Of a DNA stretch of 9,835 nucleotides, positions 1-8,544 are shown piece by piece; positions within the stretch are counted from its first letter, which is position 1, and every line of letters starts with the position of its first letter. Below the pieces are notes generated by a model that was given only the letters and a program-made list of their open reading frames with translations, was not told the origin of the DNA and made no database searches. Source of the stretch: an uncultured Lachnospiraceae bacterium (GTDB lineage Bacteria; Bacillota; Clostridia; Lachnospirales; Lachnospiraceae); assembly GCA_902797705.1 (NCBI GenBank), contig CADBTX010000226.1, forward strand, positions 1-9,835, given 5' to 3'. The position numbers and the translations under genes were made by a program.

Positions 1-1
1 G

Positions 2-148
2 GGCGGCAAGCTGATAGGAGCCGGAGGCGGAGGCTTCCTGATGTTCTATGCGGAGGACAAGGTGGGGCTGCGTGAAGCCATGAAGAGCACGGGAATGAAG
101 GAGGTCCGCTTCAGATTCGAGAAGCAGGGCACGAGGCTCGTGTACTGA
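2..148 (+). CDS. hddA: GHMP-family sugar kinase, HddA-like, C-terminal end (5' part outside window)
   Basis: Only the last 48 codons are present, in frame from base 2 to TGA at 146-148. The peptide begins GGKLIGAGGGGFLMFY, which matches GHMP kinase motif 3 (the glycine-rich loop GAGGGGF near the C terminus that helps shape the active site). It ends EVRFRFEKQGTRLVY, close to the usual ending of D-glycero-alpha-D-manno-heptose 7-phosphate kinases (V-F-R/K-F-E-x-x-G-S/T-R). Known members phosphorylate heptose 7-phosphate at C1 on the way to GDP-heptose, in the cytoplasm, for surface glycans. That exact substrate is inferred; a related GHMP sugar kinase cannot be excluded from this fragment. The gene is 33 nt upstream of the giant gene on the same strand with no terminator between them, so they may be co-transcribed. 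Confidence 0.72.
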   Translation, partial: GGKLIGAGGGGFLMFYAEDKVGLREAMKSTGMKEVRFRFEKQGTRLVY

Positions 149-164
149 GCGGATATGGAGCGAT

Positions 165-170
165 AAGGAG
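165..170 (+). promoter_or_regulatory. Ribosome binding site of the giant gene
   Basis: AAGGAG stands 11 nt before ATG 182, a slightly long but workable spacing. A second ATG at 175 lies only 4 nt from the site and opens a 25-codon frame that stops, so 182 is the better start. No promoter or terminator is visible in the 33 nt after the kinase stop, which supports read-through from upstream. Confidence 0.65.
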
Positions 171-181
171 AAGAATGCGAT

Positions 182-3100
182 ATGGCAGAAGATATAAGAG
201 AAGAGAAAAACAGGGAACAGGAAGAGATCAGGATCTCCTTACCGACATATGAGGAGCAGCAGAAGGCTCTCTGGGATACTCTGGAAGGATTTGATCAGAA
301 GACAGGAGTAAAGGGGAAAGCCGCAGGGAAATACACGGAATATGACAGCATGGATCTCTTTGGCCTGCGGGACGCCCTGTTCCTTGACAGCGACGGTAAG
401 ACCAAAAGCTTTCGGACAATGTACAATGCGGTCAACGATCTTTTGACACTGTCTGTCAGTAAGGGCAGGTATTTTGATGAAAACGGTAATGGAATGACAA
501 AGGATTTCTTTGAATGTCTTTTCACGGCCGTTTCCTCGGTAAACCTGTATCTGGCCTCTCATTCAGGCTACAGATGGCGGGAAAAGGGAGAACGGAGGGT
601 ACAGATCGCCACAAGGATAAGCAATCTGCTGAAGAACCTGACAGGTGAGGTGGAACGGGTCCAAAGCACTCTGCCTGCAAAGAAGGCACGCATGGTGGAA
701 TATGCCAGAGAGGGTCTTACCGAAGAGGAGGCAGAGGAGAGGGAGAGGCTCCTTCGTATAGATAAAACCTCGGCGGATCTCCTGAAGATGGCTGAGACCG
801 GAGAGTTCCTGCAGGGGGCCGGCAAAGAGGAGAACAAGGCTGCCGCAAAGGAGTGGATCATAAGCGGCTACACCGATGAGCTCCGGGAGCTGATAAGCGG
901 AGACGGCGTCACAGATGATACCAAAGAAAGCAGAAATAATTTCCTTGCCTACATAACGGATCAGAATAACCGTCTTCTCGCCAACCGGGTGGCTGTCTCC
1001 ATCATAGTGGAAGATGACAGAAGTGCGACCCTTGATATGCCCTGGATGAAGGAAGAGCTCAGGGAGTATATCTTCGCGAATATAAGTAATGAGCAGATGC
1101 TCGTCAAGACTACCGAATTTGCGGATATCGTAAAGGAAAAGGTTAGCAGCTTCAGGGAAACAAACAGGGAGAGGATCCGGGCACTGGAAAGCCGGAGGGA
1201 TAAGCTTATAAGCACTCTTCATATTCCTGAAAAGAGCGCCGATCTCTATGATCATCCCATGATAAAGGAAATGCTGACGGCTCCCGAGGAGAAGGAATTT
1301 GAAGAAAAGCTTAAGGATGTGAAGGACAAGGTCAGGGAAAGTGACCGCCTGATACAGGCTTATCTTAAGGAACATTTCTCAGATGCCACCAGAGACTATG
1401 TGACAGGAAGGCTCATTGACTTCCTGGGCGCTTTCAGGGTATTTGCCTCTGCCGAAAAGATAATGGATCAGACAGAGGTCTTCTGTGACATGATGAAATA
1501 TACCGCACCCGGGGAGTATATCGCGGAGTGCAGCATCATCAATATGATGAAGGATCTGAAGATCGACAGCGTAAGAAGAGATCATTTCGTCAGGCATATC
1601 ACCGGGAATAAACCTGAAGCGCTGATGCGCGTTCCCATAGAGCTTTTTAGGAGTAAGGCTGAAGAATATGCCAAAAACGTAAAGGCTAATTCGAAGTCCT
1701 TTGCAAAGCGTGTGGATGCAAAGGGACGGTACTTAAGCCGGAAACAATGGGATGAGATAGAAAAGCTGAACCTCGAGAGCGGAGAAACAGAAAACGACAG
1801 CTTCAAAGAAAAGATCGAGGCTGTGATGGCTGAAGTGAACGAGGAGGCGAAGATTTCAAGGGAAGAGTACCTGACCGGCAGAAGGTATAAGGATGCTCTA
1901 AAGGAGCCTGCCAGGATAAAACGGGCAGCATTTGAAAGAGATCTGATAAACAAAATGGGCGAGGGCATGGATAAAAAGTTCCTGCTCTGCCTTTCAGGAT
2001 ACGGCGAAGACGGATATGCGGATCTGAAGAGACTGGATGCCGCTTACAGAGGGACGGAGGAGCAGCGTAAAGCGGAGCTTGAGGAGAGCGTCCGCCTTAA
2101 AAAGGAGCGTAAAGACTATCTGGTCCATGCTCTGCAGAAGGGCGGAGTGCCCAAAAAGCTCTGGAAGGCCTATACGAAAAAGTTTGAATATCTTCTCGGG
2201 GGTATCAGGGAGATCACCCGCGATATGACGGAAGACGAGAGACTTCACACCCGGAGAGTGAATCTGGAACGCTTCGGAGTACAGACTATCGATGAGGCTC
2301 TGGAGCGGATAACGGAAGCCGGGGATACCCTGGCAAAGGCCGAACTGCGCCCTGACGGCACCATAGAGGATGGCGGAGAGATAGCTGAGGTCAGGGAGAG
2401 CTATGAAAAGGGCTGTGCTGTCCTTAAAAGATATGACGGCGGAAAATACGAGGAAATCGCGGACATCCTTGCGGGAATCCCCGAAATATTCCCGGCAGCA
2501 GTGAACTCATCAGAGGAAGAGCTGGAAAAATACATAGCGGAGAACATAGACATTAAACTTAAGGCCTTTATGGACGGAGTGATGCTTGCCGGAAAGGAAA
2601 GGACTGCCGGTGAAAAGAAGGGGGACAGCTTCATAATCCCCAAAGCGGTGCGGAGGCAGTATGCCTTTTCATATATCCGCAGCATCTATGACGGAAAGCT
2701 TAAGGGGGACGCCGGTTTCTTCAAGAACCAGCTGGAAAGCTATAACGAGAAGGTATTCAGCATAAGGCCCGACGGCTCGGGGAGCATCGCCGACAATATA
2801 AAGGATGCCGAAAAGGTACTGGATAAGGAGCTTAAGAAGCTGGGCAAGACGGGTGCGGAGGCTGTAAGTCTCAAGTTCGCTGTCCTTGCCAGAATCTATG
2901 ATATGACAAATGATACCGCAGCCTTCATAAAGCTCATGGACAGGAAAGCTCTTACAGCATATGCGAAAAATGAGCTTATCAACACCGTGAATGCCGTAAA
3001 GGAGAATGATTTCAGCGATGAGATAAAGGATAAGATCGTAAAGGAATTTACGGATGAGCTTCCGGTGACGGATGAAGAGCTCGCCAAAAAAAGGTCGGGC

Positions 3101-6100
3101 ATAAGGAAAAGAAAGACCTCCGGAGCTGCGGACAGGAAGGCCTATCTGGGCGTGGATACCCTGACTACCCAGGATATCCGGCTGGGAAAGACCCTGGTGC
3201 GTGTTGCCGAAAAGGGCAGAAGGCGGATAAAACTCGGTACATCCGCCTACGACGACATGAGGGGCAGGATAGATAAGTACTGCAGTGCCTTTGAACTGCC
3301 CCGGATGCTGGTGGATGCTCTGGTGGAGGAGGGGTGCAGCGAGGCCTTTACCGACAGGGTGACGGGCATAATGTGGAGTAACGACAAGCTCCAGAAGCAT
3401 GCCTTCGCCATGAACAAGCTGCACGGTCTTCTCACAAAGGAGTTTAAGGACGATAAAGCCATGTCAGAGGAAGAGTCTCTTATGTATATCATAAGTCTCT
3501 ACGGCAACCCTGATAAAAGGTCACTTTTTGAAACAGATGGCGGGCCTGATGTGAAAACCTTAAGAGAAGGAAAGGACTATAAGGTTTTCAGAAGCAACTA
3601 TGAAAAGCTCATCCGGCTGGAGAAAGGCAGCTCCTCAGACGAGACCCTGGAACGGGAGCGTCTGGAAATGTCCAAAAACCTCAGAGTGATGATGATCACA
3701 GGGCTGGGGACTCTGGATGTGAACGGTAAGCCCTTCAACAACAGGCTGCTCATCACAGACGGGGAGAAGTCTGCCCATCTGGAAAAGCTGGGGGATATCA
3801 TAGAACGCAATAACAGATATCTTGATTATTCCGCCAGACTTTCGGAGCTCATACATAAACAGCTGGAGACAGAGGAGAAGGACAAAGGCATAAAGTACAC
3901 TGACCATTACAAGGACAGGAAGACTCTGGCCATAAGGGATTACTTTATGGGGGATCTGGTAAAGAACCTGAGGTCGAAGAGGGACTTTGATGAGAAGATA
4001 TGGGGGACCAAGCTGCAGAATGCCTACGCCGACAAGGCGCTCTGGGAGAATCTCGTCTTTAACAGAAACTCGATTTCGGATAAAGCCTACAAACGCTTTG
4101 AAGAGAAAGGACATGAAGACCAGACTACCGAAGCAAATATCGCGGAGGTGATAAAGGCCGGAACTGTCATCTTTAAGGGCTGTGAGCATAAGTACGAAGG
4201 ACTGGATGAGGAACAGAAGAAACTGTTTGCCCTGGGACTCGTGCTGATGGACAAGGGAGCTATAGGATACGGAACTCCGGGGACCATAGACCTCATCCAT
4301 GCTCCCGGCATAAAACAGGAAAAACTGAAAAATGTCCGTGAAGCCCTGAATGAATATGTGAGCGGACAGCCTCTTAATGTAGATATAGATTACAGGGAGG
4401 CCTTCAACAAGCTGGTGAACTACGGCGAGACCAATGTGTTCTATATGGAGGATTATGCCTTCTCGGAGACCGCATTTAATAAGGCACTTCAGTTTGCCCA
4501 GGCCATGAATGCAAAGAGGATCGCATTTATGGAAAAGGACAGGGACAGACTGAATGACGGTTATGCTTCCATCAATACCGCCTTTGTAAAATACGGCAAA
4601 GAGGAACAGCTCCATGAGGTCGACGCTCTCAGGGATGAGAACCTGAGCCTGGAGGATGTGAGGGACAAGCTCATAGAATATGTGGGCAGGGATACAATAA
4701 GCGGTAAGCAGATCGCTAAGGAGGCCCTGAAGACGGCTATAAAGGGACCCAGGGCTCTGGGTACTGTGGACAAGCTTGCCGCTCATAAGATCAGAATGAG
4801 TTCCATTAAAAAACGGCTCATGGATATGTCCGCCCAGGATCTCAAGCTCTTTGTGCGCATCATGCAGGACAGGGGCGTGATAGACAAAAGCCGTGCAAAC
4901 CCCGGCGACGGATCACGTCTATACGTGGAGCAGGAAAAGAGAAACGCTCTCTGTGAGGCCTTATCAGGGGATGCTGAGATCAGGACATCCGTACTTGAAG
5001 GCTTTGACGACAGCGCTTCATGTACCCGGGCCATTATAAACGCCTTGAGCTTCCAGCTGAGGGATGATGTGGACTTCAGGGGGAAGGACCTGACAAAGGA
5101 TCATTATGCAGGAAATGCCTTAAAGAGAAAAACTCTCGCGGACTGGGATCTCGTGGAAAGAGCCTTCGAGATGATGGATGAGATCAAGGACCGCAGAGCA
5201 GCTGTCTACGCCCTGTCCCATGCTTCCGACTATATCAGGCAGTCAGGCAATATAGCGGCTATGGAAGAGAACCAGAAGCTGGAGAGAGACTATAAGAATA
5301 AAGAGGACTTTACACAGGACAAGTTCGAAAGGTACATAAAACAGCAGGCAGAGAAGGACGGGGAGGCTGATCTGAAGAGGGCTGTGGCAGGATACCATAC
5401 TTTGTCCGACAAAGAAAAAGCGCTGTTCTTTACGGTGCTCACCCGCAGGGATCTGCTGGATATCTCCAAAAAGGACTATAAAAAGAACTTCTTTGGCATA
5501 AAGGACAGGAACTATGTGAATCAGGCCGGGAGAGACAGACTCATAGACAGGTATATAGAATCCAGCCTGGAAGGAAATATGGGCATCACCGTCAGAGCCG
5601 GGATCCACTACGACGCCATGAAGATGCTGTTCTCAACCCAGATCTCGGACAGGGAAAGGTTTGACAGCAATAAGAGTCTGGAAAGCATGATGGCAGTTGA
5701 GAGGAATCTGTTTTTCGGAAGAAATACCGCCATAGACTGGAAGCTGTTTAAGCGGGCCCTGAACTTTGTGAACAGAGCCAGTGAGGAACTGGAATATGCA
5801 GAAGGAAATGCTCAGCTCTACAGGGGGGCAGGTGATCTTTCAGCTAACGGACATCTGAACATGAGCTACAGCTTCCTGAGAAAGAACTTCCACAAGACCG
5901 GAAATCAGTGGGGAAGATATCTGGGAAGGATGTTTGCAAAGAATGCGTATGAATCAGCGGGCAAGGATGTGCTGAACGGACTGGTGGCAGGCGTGGATAT
6001 CTTCAACGCAACAACGTCATTCGTATTCGGCACTGAAAAGGAAGGACTGGAGAGAAAGGGACTTGCCTGGGTTAAGAGCAAGGCGGAGGAGACCAATTCA

Positions 6101-7594
6101 TACGGGAAAAAGGTCATTGAGGGAAATCAGGCCGACTTCAATATCTCACCTCTTAAACTTAAGCAGAAGGATCCTGTAAAGGATCCCGATGCATATCAGG
6201 ATATCAAGGAAAGGATCGATATCATCTTTACCCAGGGCCGCACTGCCGCAGGAGCGCTGGAGGAGGCGAGAAAACTCTTAAGGGACAGCTTTGCCGCACC
6301 TCTCTCGGAGCATTTCGGATCCTTAAAGCCACTGACAGCTTCACAAAGGATACAGGCAGAGACTGACAAGGATAATATTGTGGTGAAGGCTGTTGAGCAT
6401 ACAGGAGAGGACAGATCATACGGAGATATCCGTGATAAAGCCGTAAAAGCTGTTGATTTTGGCGACAAGATAAGGGATAAATGGAAGCTGGCGGATAAGC
6501 TGCCTTATATGAAGAATCTGACAAGGCTTGTCAAGTATACTACCCAGAAGGCTGTCTACAAATATATAAACGACAACTACATAGGGAAAACGATCGACAC
6601 AGGACTCCTGAAAGGAAAGACAGAAAAGCAGAAGGATGAGGCCGAACGGAAAATGCTCATCAGAGCTGCTGACGAATATGCCGCAAATACCCTTAAAAGC
6701 CTCTTTGTATCCACCATCGGCGAGGAAAACGCAGATAATCTGTTTTCGCTGGATAAGGATTTCAATGAATTCTTAAAGCCTGTAACCGATACGATAAAGA
6801 CGGCGGTAGACAGTGTTACTTATGCAAAAAAATGTATACGGCATGTTGAAAACATAGCTTCAGGCATACAGAACCTGGGCTTACTGGACAGCAGCGTCAA
6901 AAGCTCCGCCGGGATGCGGGATGAGGATAACGCAAAGCTGAAGAAAGCCGGTGAAGAAAGGCTGTCTGAAGAGCAGTCGCAGCAGGTAAAGGACATTGTG
7001 GACAAGCATCGCGGAATGACAGGTCTTGGCGGCGATATAACTGCTGCCGTCCAGAATTTCAATATAGCCACAGAGCTGGTAGACTTCGCTATAGAGACGG
7101 CCAACATCGCCGGTGCCAGGCTGAATGCAGGAGAGAAGGTGATCGCAAAGGCAGTAAAGGAAGGTATCCAGTTTGCACTCTTTGCACTGCGGGTCGCTTC
7201 TGACCGTAACAGCCTCACAAAGTACCTTCTCCATACTGAATCCGGCAAGGCTATGGTAAGCAAGGTGAGAGAAGGCTTTGTAAAGTCAGGTGACAGGTCT
7301 CTTACTGACGAGCTGGACGAAGCCGTGAAGAAGGGGAGATCAACGGGCAGTAATGCACTGGTGGACATCGTATCCGACGCCAGAGGATATGAACACACAT
7401 CAGAGCTTGTCGAAAACACGACAATGAGCATGGCCCAGTCGATAGTGTTCTGTGCCAGCTCCTACAACCCCATGGCTGAGACAAAGCTCATGGCCATCAC
7501 TGTGATGAGTATCATGGGACTTGGGGGGGATATAGGATCGACCTCGCCCGAAACCGTAGAGAAGCTGTTCAAGAGCTTTAATACTGCAAGATGA
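182..7594 (+). CDS. Giant helical protein of unknown function (2,470 aa)
   Basis: I do not recognise this family. The protein is about 280 kDa, rich in Lys, Glu, Asp and Arg, poor in Cys and Trp, and appears helical almost throughout. It begins MAEDIREEKNREQEEIR, with no signal peptide, lipobox or N-terminal membrane segment, so it should be cytoplasmic or exported by a non-Sec route. A heptad-like charged stretch lies near residues 369-399. Residues from about 390 to 1870 look like degenerate repeats (separate entry). From about residue 1880 the character changes: a Gly/Ala-richer region, then hydrophobic patches around 2328-2337 and 2417-2452, and GLGGDI at both 2281-2286 and 2446-2451. I saw no Walker A, HExxH, protease or nuclease motif. 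Codon use matches its neighbours, so there is no sign of recent transfer. It lies between a sugar kinase and a GNAT-like gene. Possible roles are a scaffold, a large intracellular filament or a cargo/effector; none is demonstrated. The reading frame is certain, the function is not. Confidence 0.93.
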   Translation: MAEDIREEKNREQEEIRISLPTYEEQQKALWDTLEGFDQKTGVKGKAAGKYTEYDSMDLFGLRDALFLDSDGKTKSFRTMYNAVNDLLTLSVSKGRYFDENGNGMTKDFFECLFTAVSSVNLYLASHSGYRWREKGERRVQIATRISNLLKNLTGEVERVQSTLPAKKARMVEYAREGLTEEEAEERERLLRIDKTSADLLKMAETGEFLQGAGKEENKAAAKEWIISGYTDELRELISGDGVTDDTKESRNNFLAYITDQNNRLLANRVAVSIIVEDDRSATLDMPWMKEELREYIFANISNEQMLVKTTEFADIVKEKVSSFRETNRERIRALESRRDKLISTLHIPEKSADLYDHPMIKEMLTAPEEKEFEEKLKDVKDKVRESDRLIQAYLKEHFSDATRDYVTGRLIDFLGAFRVFASAEKIMDQTEVFCDMMKYTAPGEYIAECSIINMMKDLKIDSVRRDHFVRHITGNKPEALMRVPIELFRSKAEEYAKNVKANSKSFAKRVDAKGRYLSRKQWDEIEKLNLESGETENDSFKEKIEAVMAEVNEEAKISREEYLTGRRYKDALKEPARIKRAAFERDLINKMGEGMDKKFLLCLSGYGEDGYADLKRLDAAYRGTEEQRKAELEESVRLKKERKDYLVHALQKGGVPKKLWKAYTKKFEYLLGGIREITRDMTEDERLHTRRVNLERFGVQTIDEALERITEAGDTLAKAELRPDGTIEDGGEIAEVRESYEKGCAVLKRYDGGKYEEIADILAGIPEIFPAAVNSSEEELEKYIAENIDIKLKAFMDGVMLAGKERTAGEKKGDSFIIPKAVRRQYAFSYIRSIYDGKLKGDAGFFKNQLESYNEKVFSIRPDGSGSIADNIKDAEKVLDKELKKLGKTGAEAVSLKFAVLARIYDMTNDTAAFIKLMDRKALTAYAKNELINTVNAVKENDFSDEIKDKIVKEFTDELPVTDEELAKKRSGIRKRKTSGAADRKAYLGVDTLTTQDIRLGKTLVRVAEKGRRRIKLGTSAYDDMRGRIDKYCSAFELPRMLVDALVEEGCSEAFTDRVTGIMWSNDKLQKHAFAMNKLHGLLTKEFKDDKAMSEEESLMYIISLYGNPDKRSLFETDGGPDVKTLREGKDYKVFRSNYEKLIRLEKGSSSDETLERERLEMSKNLRVMMITGLGTLDVNGKPFNNRLLITDGEKSAHLEKLGDIIERNNRYLDYSARLSELIHKQLETEEKDKGIKYTDHYKDRKTLAIRDYFMGDLVKNLRSKRDFDEKIWGTKLQNAYADKALWENLVFNRNSISDKAYKRFEEKGHEDQTTEANIAEVIKAGTVIFKGCEHKYEGLDEEQKKLFALGLVLMDKGAIGYGTPGTIDLIHAPGIKQEKLKNVREALNEYVSGQPLNVDIDYREAFNKLVNYGETNVFYMEDYAFSETAFNKALQFAQAMNAKRIAFMEKDRDRLNDGYASINTAFVKYGKEEQLHEVDALRDENLSLEDVRDKLIEYVGRDTISGKQIAKEALKTAIKGPRALGTVDKLAAHKIRMSSIKKRLMDMSAQDLKLFVRIMQDRGVIDKSRANPGDGSRLYVEQEKRNALCEALSGDAEIRTSVLEGFDDSASCTRAIINALSFQLRDDVDFRGKDLTKDHYAGNALKRKTLADWDLVERAFEMMDEIKDRRAAVYALSHASDYIRQSGNIAAMEENQKLERDYKNKEDFTQDKFERYIKQQAEKDGEADLKRAVAGYHTLSDKEKALFFTVLTRRDLLDISKKDYKKNFFGIKDRNYVNQAGRDRLIDRYIESSLEGNMGITVRAGIHYDAMKMLFSTQISDRERFDSNKSLESMMAVERNLFFGRNTAIDWKLFKRALNFVNRASEELEYAEGNAQLYRGAGDLSANGHLNMSYSFLRKNFHKTGNQWGRYLGRMFAKNAYESAGKDVLNGLVAGVDIFNATTSFVFGTEKEGLERKGLAWVKSKAEETNSYGKKVIEGNQADFNISPLKLKQKDPVKDPDAYQDIKERIDIIFTQGRTAAGALEEARKLLRDSFAAPLSEHFGSLKPLTASQRIQAETDKDNIVVKAVEHTGEDRSYGDIRDKAVKAVDFGDKIRDKWKLADKLPYMKNLTRLVKYTTQKAVYKYINDNYIGKTIDTGLLKGKTEKQKDEAERKMLIRAADEYAANTLKSLFVSTIGEENADNLFSLDKDFNEFLKPVTDTIKTAVDSVTYAKKCIRHVENIASGIQNLGLLDSSVKSSAGMRDEDNAKLKKAGEERLSEEQSQQVKDIVDKHRGMTGLGGDITAAVQNFNIATELVDFAIETANIAGARLNAGEKVIAKAVKEGIQFALFALRVASDRNSLTKYLLHTESGKAMVSKVREGFVKSGDRSLTDELDEAVKKGRSTGSNALVDIVSDARGYEHTSELVENTTMSMAQSIVFCASSYNPMAETKLMAITVMSIMGLGGDIGSTSPETVEKLFKSFNTAR
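4193..5785 (+). repeat. Three degenerate protein-level repeats (about 200 aa each) inside the giant protein
   Basis: Three successive segments share an opening and a closing helix motif. The openings are GLDEEQKKLFALGLV (residues 1340 on), DMSAQDLKLFVRIM (1548 on) and TLSDKEKALFFTVL (1740 on), each followed by a [DR]-[KR]-x-x-[IL] turn. The closings are SETAFNKALQF (1428 on), DWDLVERAFEM (1654 on) and DWKLFKRALNF (1852 on). Aligned positions recur at intervals of about 208 and 192 (opening), and 226 and 198 (closing). Similar elements occur earlier in the protein: DIRLGKTLV at 998 for the closing motif. The repeats are too diverged to be seen at DNA level and were aligned by eye only. Confidence 0.5.
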
Positions 7595-7610
7595 TCAGGA
7601 AGGAAATGTG

Positions 7611-7658
7611 ATGGGTAAATATAAGATTTCTGCGAGAGCTTCGGACGGTATGGGATAG
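7611..7658 (+). CDS. Possible 15-aa leader or micro-ORF upstream of the GNAT-like gene
   Basis: The frame encodes MGKYKISARASDGMG and stops with TAG at 7656-7658. AGGAAGG at 7597-7603 stands 7 nt before its ATG, a far better ribosome binding site than that of the GNAT-like gene 17 nt downstream. A six-codon frame starting at ATGA over the giant gene's stop (7591) ends in TGATG, directly overlapping this start. It could be a translated small peptide, a translational-coupling leader for the next gene, or the remnant of a longer gene. No family is recognisable at this length. Confidence 0.3.
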   Translation: MGKYKISARASDGMG

Positions 7659-7674
7659 AAGAGCCGCAAGCCAT

Positions 7675-8532
7675 ATGATGATACGGGAGATCACAGAGGA
7701 AAATATACAGGATTATCTGGACTTCATCCCCGCGGAGCTCCTTGGCGAGATCAAACGGGAGTATTGGCGCGGGCTTGCAGGGACAGAGGAGACTTCTGGC
7801 GGCATGACGGCAGGAGTACTCTGGGAGCTGAAGAACATGGAGGATGAAGAGGAGGCGAATGAGGCAGAGATCATGTGGTTCTACGCAAAGAATGCCTCAG
7901 ACGGTGAGGGGGTGCTGGAGTCCCTGAACAGATCCTTAAAAAATGATGAGGTCAAAAGGGTGTATTTCGAAATCCCGTCTCTTAGTGACGAAGAGGAAAA
8001 AGCTCTTTCCGCCTCCGGCTATACCCTTGAGATCACCGAGAGCAGGGATATCTATGTGTCTGCGGAGGAGATCGGTACTCTGAAGATCTCAAAGAAAAAG
8101 CCGGAGAGTTATGTGCATTCTCTGTCGGATATCTCACCACGTCAGTTTAAGGCAGGGATCATGACCTGCGTTTTCCATGACAGATACGGACTGCTGGAGG
8201 ATCTGCCCTTTCTTCCGATGACACGTTTTGACCCGGATCTATCCTGCTGCGTCCTGACCGATGGGAGTGTGGACGGTTTTCTGCTGGTGCATAAGATAAC
8301 GGGAGGTCCCTTCATAGTGGAGCTCCTTTTTGCTGTGCAGCCTGATGCGGATATCCATCTGCTGAATATGATGCGGTGTGCGGCCCGTGCTGTGGCCAGA
8401 CTTGAATCACCGGAGACAAAGGTACTTTTGAGGAAGCACAATAAAGGCTCGACAGAGCTGATCAGAAAGCTCTTTCCGGGAAAAAAAGGAGAGATGGTAT
8501 GCAGAGGCGAACTGAAGGTTTTTTATAGATGA
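7675..8532 (+). CDS. Tandem GNAT-like protein, second domain degenerate (285 aa)
   Basis: The first half (about residues 1-140) follows the GNAT acyltransferase plan: an N-terminal strand and helix (IREITEENIQDYLDFIP), a central strand AEIMWFYAKN, a turn SDGEG at 75-79 where the acetyl-CoA pyrophosphate loop belongs, a helix, then a strand and the closing helix ALSASGYTLE typical of the 'yxxxGF' end of the fold. In the Q/R-x-x-G-x-G/A loop the two glycines (G77, G79) remain but the Q/R position is Ala74. The second half (about 145-285) repeats a strand-helix pattern with VELLFAVQPDADIHLL near 215-230 but has no GxG loop. GNAT proteins transfer acyl groups from CoA to amines; the missing residues make it uncertain that this one is active. 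The start is ATG 7675 or the adjacent ATG 7678; both have only a weak RBS (AGAAGAG at 7657-7663), so translation may depend on the upstream frame. The next gene follows after 12 nt. Confidence 0.75.
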   Translation: MMIREITEENIQDYLDFIPAELLGEIKREYWRGLAGTEETSGGMTAGVLWELKNMEDEEEANEAEIMWFYAKNASDGEGVLESLNRSLKNDEVKRVYFEIPSLSDEEEKALSASGYTLEITESRDIYVSAEEIGTLKISKKKPESYVHSLSDISPRQFKAGIMTCVFHDRYGLLEDLPFLPMTRFDPDLSCCVLTDGSVDGFLLVHKITGGPFIVELLFAVQPDADIHLLNMMRCAARAVARLESPETKVLLRKHNKGSTELIRKLFPGKKGEMVCRGELKVFYR

Positions 8533-8544
8533 GCGGGAAATAAT

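Noticed and set aside
175..252. Alternative 25-codon frame starting at ATG 175
   Set aside because: Its ATG is only 4 nt from the Shine-Dalgarno and it overlaps the giant gene out of frame, so it is unlikely to be used.
3635..4786. Long antisense open frame of 383 codons opposite the giant gene
   Set aside because: It lies wholly inside a confident sense gene. Its translation looks like a hydrophobic, low-complexity mirror of charged helical codons, with no recognisable domain. The other antisense frames at 563-1375 and 2669-3424 are rejected for the same reason.
182..7594. Giant protein as a phage tape-measure protein
   Set aside because: Length and helicity fit, but no phage or tail genes flank it, there are no clear long transmembrane stretches in the middle, and the neighbours are glycan-biosynthesis and signalling-like genes.
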